A stretch of 64,000 bases of DNA. Source: Lagopus muta (lineage: Eukaryota; Chordata; Aves; Galliformes; Phasianidae). Of the stretch, positions 54,557 through 64,000 are shown piece by piece. Made by a program: the position numbers and the translations under genes. The DNA is taken from positions 47,527,652 to 47,591,651 of the forward strand of contig NC_064472.1 in the NCBI RefSeq assembly GCF_023343835.1, written 5' to 3'. A model generated the notes under the pieces. It was not told where the DNA came from. It searched no databases and was given only the letters and a program-made list of their open reading frames with translations. Position 1 is the first letter of the stretch; each line of letters begins with the position of its first letter.

Positions 54557-56949
54557 AAGGAACTGGTGTTCACAGACTATACATAATTGCTTTGTTATAG
54601 TGACAGCTATATGTTCCTGAGCATTTTACACTACTGATGAGTGACACGTAGTTTTGTTACTAAGACATTCTAAATATAAAGGACTAATCAAAACAAAGTA
54701 TCTTTTTTTCTGAGTTATTCATGGTTATTGTTGAGAAAAAAAAATCAAAGAGAAAATATTTCTTTTCGTAATATCAAAATGGGAGAACTTAAGAATATAT
54801 ATTCATAATACTTCATGATAAATTTTCTCCAAATAAAACTACACCACAGAAATGAATATCTAACATCAGTGAAGTGCATATTGCTATTATTTTCCCTCCT
54901 GCTCAAAATATATGTTCTTGTGGCAAATCCTGGTTTCTCAGGGCTAGATGACTCAAGGAACTGATCCAACATGCACAAAGGCATTGTTTTCAGTCAGATT
55001 TGATCAGGTCAGTGCTTTTTCAAGCAGAAATTAGAGCATGTTCCTGAACTGGGTATGGAAACCTTTGTGTACCATAATGTTACTCTTCCTTCCACCATCT
55101 TTAGGAATTTATTTTTCCTTTCCCTCCAATGACTGCAGCAAAAAGTCCCCTTTTTTTCCAGTCAAGCCAAAGTCAACAACTGTCAGACTTGTCTGGCTCT
55201 GTTTGGCAAGACATCCCTGAAACCAACTGTGGATCAGAGAAAATCAAGACTGATGAGGTTTCTCTCAACTTACTTAGACACTCTTCATCTTTTCTATGCA
55301 AGAAAGAATGTTCAATTCTCCCCACTAAAAAGATATAATTTGGGGTTAATTTTCATGTAATCTATCAAAACACTATCTTGATGCTTCAGTATCTTCAAGA
55401 TACAGCATTAGGGGAGAAATGACATTAGCTGATTTGTCCTGCTCAATAAGTGGAAGGTGACTTTCTAATAATGGGTTAGTGTTCTGTCTTAGCGCTATCA
55501 CATGACTAACAAGTGTCCTATTTTATATTATTTGCTAGACGATGCATACTATAACAGGTACCTGTGAATAATAGATCTGGGAAATTTTGCATCTCTGGAC
55601 AAAGAGTTATAAATACAAGCTTGATGAAACTAATGAAAAGATGATGATTAATACCTACTGGATAAAAATTTGGTGTAGATAATAGGCTTGGCATGGATAT
55701 ATTTGAGACACAAATTTGTATAAGATGTATCCTCTAGTTACCTGACATCTTACAGAGAGAGACTTCTTTGACCATCAAAACATTAATCGTCTGCAACTTC
55801 ATGATATTGATATAAATAATTTGTATTAATTATTATTGAAATTGCTTTTATTCTGGCTTTCTGTCTTCACTGCCTCTTTTGTTTACTATTCAGTCACAGT
55901 TTAACTGTGTTATTTCAGGTTGGGCATCCCTTTAAATCTACTTTTGATTGTTATGTATAACAACAGAAGGAATTTTTTGTTGATTTTTCCTTTCTGTTTC
56001 TTTATTTGGTTTGTTGATTTTGTATTTAGTGTGGATTTGTTGATTTTTTTTTTTTATTTTTTTTTTTCATTTTGCAGGCAGCTCTGAAAAGGTCTTATGG
56101 GGTCTACTTTCCCCGTCCAATCTTCAAGTTAGGAAATATACACACAGACATAGGTGTAGTTTCTCAGTTTTACAGTCATTGTTTAATATATCTTAATTCT
56201 GATATAATCCTATTGTTTTAAGTTTTGAAACTTTTCTCTAAAGGAATCTTTACTTTTACTTTCAGTTAGTTGATTCTAGAGGATGTTGAGGTGTGCTTTT
56301 TTTTAACTGAACATAATTATCTGGAAGTATGATTATTGCAACACTTCTCTAATTAGCGTCCAAACTTTTGGCTTGCCTAGTGAAGAAGAATTGTCTTGGG
56401 CCACATAAAAATATATATATTGCAGTTAATGTATATTAGTAAGAAAGCTTTACTTATACATACATTTATTAAAACACTGTAAAAATAGGCAAGAAAAAGA
56501 TAAAAACTGTGAGATATTTGACCTTGATTTTGTGAAACTAATGTAGCAGTCTCGTTCAGTGGAAGTGGTTCTAATTCTTAGTGAGTTCTCAAGATGTTCA
56601 TCACAGAATTTTGATAACATTTTACTCCTCCTGTGATTCATCCTTGAAAAGAGTTGTTCACAAACATGCTTACCACCAAAATGTGATGAAATGAATAAGG
56701 CATGACTTTGAAGTAACTGATGTTTTTCTCTTGTAGGATAAGGCTCATAGAAGTCCAGTACAGAGACACAATCTTTTTTTTTTTTAATTTATAATCTGAT
56801 TGCAACTCAATACATTCCATTCAAAATTTTGTAAGTAAGTTACTTATATTGAATTAAAATGGAGTTGCAGACATTCCAAAAAATCATGATCTTGAAATTG
56901 TAGAAAAAGATTTTCACATTCCTTTATAAAAATGGAAAGCAGAACTGCA
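54557..56949. other. AT-rich sequence with one exon-like segment
   Basis: Apart from the exon candidate at 55162-55257, nothing is supported. A poly(T) patch lies at 56045-56069. Confidence 0.45.
55162..55257 (+). other. Candidate internal exon, 96 nt, phase 0-0
   Basis: A strong acceptor-like tract ('cccctttttttccag') ends at 55161. The 96-base segment encodes 32 residues without a stop (begins S-S-Q-S-Q-Q-L-S-D-L, ends K-I-K-T-D-E), and 'gtttctct' follows. The residues look like a polar, disordered protein stretch. The donor is weak (gtttct), and the frame stays open to 55338. I do not recognise the protein. Could be chance. Confidence 0.22.
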
Positions 56950-57200
56950 CACTTTTCATCATTCACAAACTGTGTTTAGCTGGTGTATCAAAATGCATAA
57001 TGCTATTTGCCATAACTCGAGTTGGCACTGCCATACACTTTTGCCATATCCTGGTTTCAATGCAGCAGTGCCAATCATACTGATGTTTGGTTGCTGTTGA
57101 ATGATAGGTACACACCCAGGGCTGGGCTGGGCTCCTTGGTAGAGTAGAGCTGTCAACATAATGGCACAGAGTGGCTGGAGGACAGGCTGGCCATGGCAGC
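56950..57200 (-). repeat. Unidentified dispersed repeat, copy B
   Basis: Its reverse complement matches 20980-21076. It also holds a 66-codon open frame on the - strand (56959-57159) with 'GTAALKPGYGKSVWQCQLEL'. In the same phase, copy A encodes 'LKPGCGEGTVQCQHKL'-like text. Similar protein text in both copies hints at an old coding repeat. Family unknown. Confidence 0.5.
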
Positions 57201-58359
57201 AGGTTGGGAATGTTTCCTCTGTTCCTTCTTTGGAAATACAGTTTCAGTCCCTCTTCTTTTCCTTTTTGAGTGTATTTCTTACTTCTTTCTTTTTTTGTTT
57301 TTCTTCATCCTTGTAGCCCAAATAAACTTCTATATCATTAATTACTAGTTGCCTATTAGCATGGCCATGTAAAATATTGCTTTATAACAACACTGATATT
57401 TTCATCAAAACGAGCATTTGAATAATTATTTGTTTTTTAAAAGTCTTATTTAATATAACACAAATATGTCACTATTTTTCAAATGTCATTCAAATACTTT
57501 AAGTCAAAAAGGTAGTTCTAAAATGTCCAGACTAAGTCTTTCAGGTTTTTTCAAATATACTCTTCAAACATTTTTCGTCAATTTATACTATAGCAGCATT
57601 CAAATGACCTGCTGACATGCTCCAGGGTACTAGATGCTGTAAAAACTTAGGAAAATATTGTTCTTTTCTTATTGCATCTAATAATACATGGATAAACATA
57701 ATTAATTGATATGTTCACATACTGATAGTCTTCTCATGATCAAGAGGTAATGTGAAGAGAGAGAAAAAAAAATGCAGCACGTGTAGCAGAGACTATGGAA
57801 TAAGGAAAAGAGATAACAAAATCACACAATTAAATTTATATCTTTCCTTTAAGGCCCCCCAATTATAAATAAACAGATCTACTGGTGCCTTTCATTTCAC
57901 GACAAATGTTCCAATTCTTTAATCACAAGCACATACTGCCTGTCTCTGACTTGAGCTTCTAGTAGCTCCATATTCCTTTTAAGTATTGTCATGTAAGTCA
58001 AGTCAGCTGTTCTCTTCCCTCAGATTCTATTGATACCCCATTAATAGTTCTTATTTTGAGTAAGTGTACGTCAGTGTTCTTCAATGATTCTAAAGTACAG
58101 AATCTAAATAGTGGTGGAAAAGGTGAGTTAAGAAAAAAAACATGCACTTCCACCTAGACATTTTCTTTTAGCATTCAGTTTGCAGGACAACCCCACTGCT
58201 GTAGAAGTGCAGCAGAGTTGAATTACCTGAAACCATCTGATTTGAAAATCTAATACAGAATTTAAAACTAGGCTTACAGACAGAAAGAAATAAAACAAAG
58301 ATAGTTATATGATTAGTTGTTTGCCTAATTAAAAACTGCAGTTGATTAGAGATATTCAG
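57201..58359. other. AT-rich sequence without recognised genes
   Basis: No coding or repeat signal that I can name. Confidence 0.45.
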
Positions 58360-58489
58360 TGTGACCTTCATGCAGTAGTTTCATTCCTTTCATTCTTGTG
58401 ATAAGACTCTGATTGATTTGTTGAGGAAGCAAGTGATGGGTGCTAACCATGTGACAATCGGTATCACTTTGGAAACATTTGAAATTTTG

Positions 58490-58664
58490 CCCAGAGAGGT
58501 TGTGGATGCCCCATCCTTGGAGGTGTTCAAGGCCAGGTTGGATGGGGCCCTGGGCAGCCTGGTTTAGAACTAAACATGGAGGTTGGTAGCCCTGCATGTG
58601 GCAGGGAGGTTGGAGATTCATGATCCTGGAGGTCCCTTCCAACCCTGGCCATTCTGTAATTCTG
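58490..58664 (+). mobile_element. CR1 3' end nested in the solo LTR
   Basis: It begins 'cccagagaggttgtggatgc' and ends with tail 'ggccattctgtaattctgtg'. LTR text that is contiguous in the provirus copies ('gaacatttgcaagccccttc') is split here around it. It is therefore younger than the LTR. Confidence 0.88.
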
Positions 58665-59019
58665 TGAAAGCCCCTTCCTCCAGAGCTTCTTGCCTCTGGA
58701 AGAGAGTGCTCAGGAGTGTTTAATGGCAGAAGAAAGATCTGGCCTGTGACTAAACAGCTCCAGCTAGGTATGGGAAAACTGGGGAATGATACCATCGTGT
58801 CCTGTGAAAAATGGGATGCAGATGGGCATCTCTACTCCCTCTTATCTGCTGGCAAGGCCCGGAAGATGGGAACAAAGGAGTTTCTGCTGAGATCCCAGAG
58901 CCAGAAGCTGCCACTCCAAGGGGAGCTGACTCGACCACCTTGGGTTTGAGCTGTCACTCCAAAGACAGCTGACTCGACCACTTTGAAAGCATTGAAAAGG
59001 AGCCATCATCGCCCTGGTG

Positions 59020-59082
59020 GTTGTCGTTATCGTCATTGTTGTCGTTGTTGCCGTTGTCGTCGTCGTTGTTGTCAACAGAACA
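59020..59082 (+). repeat. GTC/GTT trinucleotide run inside the solo LTR
   Basis: Mostly GTT, GTC and ATC triplets in tandem. The provirus LTRs have only a short version ('gacgacgacgacc' near 14050), so the run has expanded in this copy. Confidence 0.8.
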
Positions 59083-59398
59083 ACTCTGCCCGATAACCCA
59101 CCACTACTGAAGATCAAAGACTTAACTACGAACCACACTGGATCCATGGTGGTGACTATGTCCCTCTTGCTGCCTATAAAGACTCCTTGCTTCTTCTTTT
59201 CTACCTCTTCTATCGCCCTCCTTCCCTTCCCCATTACCCTAATTCATAATACTGTCTGTCCTCCCCTTCCACGTTTCCCTAGTTAAGATCTGCAATAAAC
59301 TGGTCGGACCAACATTTGAACCATTGTTTCTTAATCTCACGCTGGATATATAGATAATAAAAGAACCTCCTCTCCCTCCTATAAATTGGAGCAAAACA

Positions 59399-62300
59399 CT
59401 CAACAACATAGAGAAAAAAGCGATGTTAATTCCTTCTGTTTTCCTCCTGAGTTCAGATTATAGAGTGCTATGCCAAACCTATACTGATTGCTAATTCAAA
59501 GAGAAAAGCCAGTTATATTTTCATATTGACTCTCTTCCCTTTCTCCATACTTTCTCCCTTGCTTCTCCCCTTTTCTCTCTTTGCTTTTCGTTTTTCCCTT
59601 TCTTTCTGTCTTCCTCTTCTGCTAAAGATCACTAGCAAACTCAAGAAAAACACTTGTTCCTTCCTCTACATGCTGCTGGGTGTTACAACAACTGCTAATA
59701 TGTATGTAATTAGCTAATATGCTATGTAGGCTTTACCTACATAGGAGACATCCTCTCACACTTCCCAGGTCAGGTTGATGTTTAAGCCACTGTCAGAGCT
59801 GTAACTTGCAGGAGCATTTTGATCAGATAACCAAGGGACAGGCAGAAAGATAAAATAATTGGTGCGATTTAACAATCCTGAAACTCTGACTCCCAAGCAA
59901 TGAGAGGCAAACATTAAGTGTTGGTGAGAGGGTGTGAAGATTTTCAAAGTTCAGTGGAGTAGGTCTCTTTCCTTCTTACCCAGCTCAGTTCAAAGCAGGA
60001 CAAAGACATTTTGAGCCTTCTCTTCAGAAAGACATGGTGATATCCACAGGCTGTCTGGAAGAATTATAACTGAAACATATTGGTTTGTAAAACGAAATAC
60101 TGCTTGCCACCTAGTCTTTGGGTTCTATACAATTCTGCCTTGCCTTTGTTCAAAATTCTTCAAACTGAATAATTTTGGAAAGCTTCTAATGCTTTCATCC
60201 TTTTATAGAGAAATTAGGAAGAAAAGAACCTTGTTTGTTTATTTAAGAGCACTACTGGTATTTTGAATGCAGTCATTTTGATGGCTAGATCCATTACCTA
60301 CTTGCTTCTTGTAAGATTCAGTTCTTCAATGTGAAAGAAATTAATTCACTGGGAGAAAAAATAATCCTTTGTTCTGTAAAGTATCCATGGGTTCTGTTAA
60401 TATGTTCCCCTTGAAAAAAGGAACTTAATGTGGAGAATACACCATGTATTCAAAGTGTTCAAGATCATTTCAAAACTGTTGAAGTTGAGACATTGTTAAT
60501 TTTCTGCTTACAGAGATACTAGCCCTGTGAAGAAAATTACATCATGTTGTTTGCCATTAATTTCACTGTCATCATCTACTCTGCATATTTTTCTAATATT
60601 CGTCCCAATAATTCTGTGTTTTTTACCTACCTATACAATTTCCAAATCACGTACTAATTCTACATATAATCACTGATTTTTCTTTGTGTTGCAAAGCTTT
60701 TTCTCCTTACACCTTAGGAAGTGTAGGGAGATAAGTTGGTGTAAGAGATTCTAAAATGAATATACACTTTCCAACTCCTCTGGGAACATAAGTTATTAAT
60801 AGCCTAATTTTAACCATAGTTAGAATGTTTTTCTGGGTACTTTTTTTCTTTTTCCATGGAGTCATTCATCTGAATAACTGATAATCAAATCTGTGGCTCA
60901 ACTACACTGTGCAACACCAAGAATGAAATGAATATAACTTGTTTACTCTGCTCTAGTACAGATGTTGAGTTTGACTCAGAAAGCGTTTGGTAAGCCTAAT
61001 ACACACTCCTAGACTGGACTTACAGCATCGGCATCAAATGCTGTAGACTCAAGATCACAGTGGTATGACAGATCTGCCAGTGTTTTGACTGCGTCACTGG
61101 CTTGAGTGGAACTTGAATTGCATCCACTTCATATAGTCATAAAAAAATGAGGAAAAGTAGAATACAGAGCAAAGTTTACTCTTTCCTTGTGTAAGAGTCA
61201 ATCCTAGGAACAATAACCAACATGACAAATTGCATTACTGTGTTCGAAATGTGAACTTAAAAAAACTGACTTGTCTGACATTCTTATTCCTTCGCCTTTC
61301 TGAGTGGAGTAAATAGCATGTCTTAAGTGCTGCTGTTTTTCTACTTTAATTACAACTGATTTAAAATTGGTTCGAAAGATCTCTTTCTGTCAGTGTCACA
61401 TAGCATAGACAGCATCCACCCGGCCATTTATACACCTGTAGGGCACACTATTTTCCATCTGTGATCTTAGATAAAGAACTAAGATAGGCAAGTTCATATA
61501 TAATACAAGGTAATACTTGTATAAGGATTTTTTAAGTGAATATTCAATACAGTTCAAAATTCATTGTTCAAAAATCAGTATTAAACTACAGATATGCCCT
61601 AAGTATGACTTCACCATTAATTCTCATGGCAACCCATCTTATTTGAATTCCTTAGTCACTGTAACATAAATAAACTATAACCATCAAGAGTATAGAAAAA
61701 TATGCACTCTACTTTTTCAGATAATAATGGTAATAATTTCGGTAAGAACAAAAATTTATCTTATAAATAAACTTTCCAGATCTGTTTATATTTTTAAAAT
61801 TTCTTTTTTTTCCTTTTGGCATTTTGCACACATACACCCCCACATACCAACACATTTTTCTGCCAGGCTGATACCTCCACTGAGTCTTTAGCCTACAGTA
61901 AATCTCTTTTGATAATTTATGAAATGCTGGAAATAGGTATTTTTAATGAAAATGTCAGGAACACTGAAATAACACCCAAATCATGTTCCTGCAAAACATG
62001 CTGTAGTTCTTGTTATGCATAGAGTGATTCAGTTGTTTTCTCTGCTTCTGAAGTTCTTAGGCTGTCTCTTCTTTTAAGCTGAAAATATTTGCTGAAGCAG
62101 ATTACGTTTTAAGTCTTCTTGTCCTCAGATTATGATCAGAGTTCTAAACTTATATGATATGTAAAATGTGAAAAATTTCTCAAGAAATTGCTGTCAAATA
62201 CATGACATTTCTTTGTGTTATTACACTGCCATTAGTTCCTCAATGAAAATAAAATGACTGTTTTATGTTCACTGATACACATTTTTTCTTAGTATGGTGT

Positions 62301-64000
62301 AAAATAAATCATTCCACCTATGAGATAACCTATGAAATTTCTCCAAGGTACTCCAAGGTAGAGCATTTTTTATTGATTTGTCCAATTCATATAGATATGT
62401 CTCAGTCTTTTTGTCTTTGAGATTGTTAGGTTCCTCCTGGCTCTTCTGAATTCATTGCATATGGTAATAATAAGAGTGCCTGGTATTGGACTGTGGTGAA
62501 CTGCTAGTTTAAATGTGACTAGGTGGTATGTTGTTTGATTTCAATCCCTTAGGGAAGTTTACATCTAGTTAGTCTTATAAACATTTATTCCATACCCTAT
62601 GATGGAAATTGTGTTCTAATCCTTTTTTGTTGTTGTTATTACTGTTTATAGATTGCTTGTTGTCTCTGGTGTGTTGTAATTACTAATGTCACAATGACTG
62701 GCTTAAAATTTCTTTGATGTTTCCTCAAGGTTGTAAAGTTTTACCTTATACCAGGAGCTGGTCATATTCTAAGACTGAGAAGTAATTTTCCTTAGCTGCC
62801 CCCTTATGAGCTGTAAGAATCAGTACCATGTCAAGTGATGGTGACAGAGATGGTGGAGGCATATCATGACAGTAATTACTCCTAAGGGCATATTACTATT
62901 ATTATTGTTAAGTTATAGTCAACTGAAAATTAATGTGTCAGTCAAAAACCTAAGGGAATCAGCCTTAGGAGGTGTATGTACAAGGGATTTTAATATATTA
63001 AAACAACAGAAAAGTGAAACAAAACAAACAAACAAACAAAAAACAGATAAATAGTAGTATGAGAGTATTTTGGTAGGAAGCTGATTGAAGATGCCTGAAT
63101 GCAAAGGAGAAGTCTGTGAGGAGAAAGGTGACCCAAGGCAGTAGAAGTAGCTCTTCTGATTAGCTACCACGGTGCTGCCTTGGTTGTTTATCCACTAGGA
63201 AACATCATGGGGATCATATATTTTAACTGGTACTATTAATTCTGGTTTCTTATTTACTCAGTAAAACCGTAGATCAGATCTTAACAGATTGCAGGACAAA
63301 CTAAAGAAAGGAATTGTGTTATTCCACAAGAAGTAGCTTGTCTTCAGCTCTTTGACCTAACTGTTATGCATGCAGAGGTGACTGCGCTGTACAGTTACTA
63401 GAACTCAAAATGAGTTCTGGGGTTTCCTTTCATGGAGACTCATATGAAAGAAATGTAGGGAAACTCTGAAACCATATTTGTTATTCAGTGCAAATTTCCT
63501 CCAACTGACCTAACTTGCAGTGTTAAGCAGCAGAAAGATTAGAGCTAATTTTCTAGTACATAGATATTAGATATCACAGATAATCTAATTTTCACTGCTA
63601 ACAGACAAGGCATTTTCCTGAGACACTAAGACAGAAAGTAGTAATACTAATCATAAAATTTCTGTTGTAATTTTTTTCTTATTATTAAGTAGACTAATCT
63701 TCATCAAATAAAATTAAAGAGGGAAAATAGACATTTTTAGATGATTGATTGCAATCTTAATGACAATTTCTTTACAACTACAGAGATTAGCTAGTTTCAT
63801 ACCCATCTAATTATAATTAGTTTTCAACCTTCTAATGTCTCTCTCTTTGAAGTGTACATACCACATTTGTAAAACTTATTAGCAGGATAGAATTATTCTG
63901 CTTTGCTAGTTGTCCAAAATGTCAGAAAATAAATTTTCTTCATTCTCTAAAACAAAGCCATTCTTCCAGTTATGCTAAGGGACAGGAGGGGAGGGGAGGG
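59399..64000. other. AT-rich sequence with simple repeats
   Basis: No gene or transposon is recognised. An AAAC-rich run lies at about 63018-63045, and the window ends in a GGGGA-type repeat (63983-64000). Open frames such as 59526-59717 and 62866-63054 are compositionally biased chance frames. Confidence 0.5.

Larger units (their letters stand above)
58360..59398 (+). repeat. ENS-family solo LTR with a nested CR1
   Basis: It starts TGTGACC and ends GCAAAACA, and follows the ENS-type LTR in order on the + strand: 'tgtgataagactctgattga', 'atgggtgctaac', 'gagagtgctcaggagtgtt', 'ctcttatctgctggcaaggc', then two 43-bp-type units near 58905-58990. A GTC/GTT-rich run, TATAAAG at 59175-59181, AATAAA near 59293 and 'cctataaattggagc' at the end follow. 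The flanks (ttcag and ctcaa) match at only three of five bases. A CR1 tail is inserted at about 58490-58664. It is more diverged than the provirus LTRs, so it is an older insertion. Confidence 0.85.

Overview
This window looks like nuclear DNA of a galliform bird, most likely chicken. Four things point that way: many CR1-type LINE fragments ending in the bird-typical ATTCTATGATT-like tail, AT-rich unique sequence between them, an ERVL-class provirus, and a provirus that I recognise as the chicken ENS-1/ERNI (Soprano-like) family. I see no multi-exon host gene, tRNA, rRNA or CRISPR array. The window is best read as intergenic or intronic DNA shaped by repeated retroelement insertion. Two weak internal-exon candidates on the + strand (29326-29395 and 55162-55257) are the only hints of host coding sequence.

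Layout. 1-390 is an old CR1 piece. 3345-9113 is a decayed ERVL-type provirus on the - strand, with two LTRs and gag, protease, RT, RNase H and integrase remnants but no env. 9145-12165 holds two CR1 3' pieces, and 12177-12665 is a solo LTR of a second family. 13719-19462 is the most notable element: a 5.74-kb - strand ENS-1/ERNI-type provirus. Its LTRs look identical by eye except for one A, and it is flanked by a perfect 5-bp target duplication (TCAGC). It has a perfect 18-nt tRNA-Ser primer site, an array of short palindromes in its 5' leader, one long intact gag-like ORF (515 codons), only env remnants, and no pol. It therefore must have moved in trans, and recently.

23445-28205 is a nest of CR1 copies of different ages, interrupted by a solo LTR with TSD CACCA. 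29672-30583 is a solo LTR distantly related to the ENS LTR (TSD GCCAG). 31490-35060 is an old CR1 carrying ORF1 and endonuclease remnants, split by a younger CR1 with a 535-codon RT ORF. 39768-40135 is a truncated ENS-like LTR. 44018-45180 is a CR1 inside a CR1. 45360-45684 is a solo ERVL LTR. 47160-47640 is a reverse-transcriptase relic that does not look like CR1. 49373-49965 and 51885-54556 are CR1 copies on opposite strands. 58360-59398 is another ENS-family solo LTR with a CR1 tail inserted in it. The rest is AT-rich, gene-poor sequence with microsatellites.

How the parts relate. The LTRs supply promoters and poly(A) signals for the proviruses. CR1 RT copies are self-contained and mostly 5'-truncated, and nesting gives their relative ages. 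The only retroviral reading frame that still looks translatable is the ENS-type gag-like protein, which carries a PxVxL sequence of the kind bound by HP1 chromoshadow domains. All identifications rest on reading the sequence. No alignment or database search was run.
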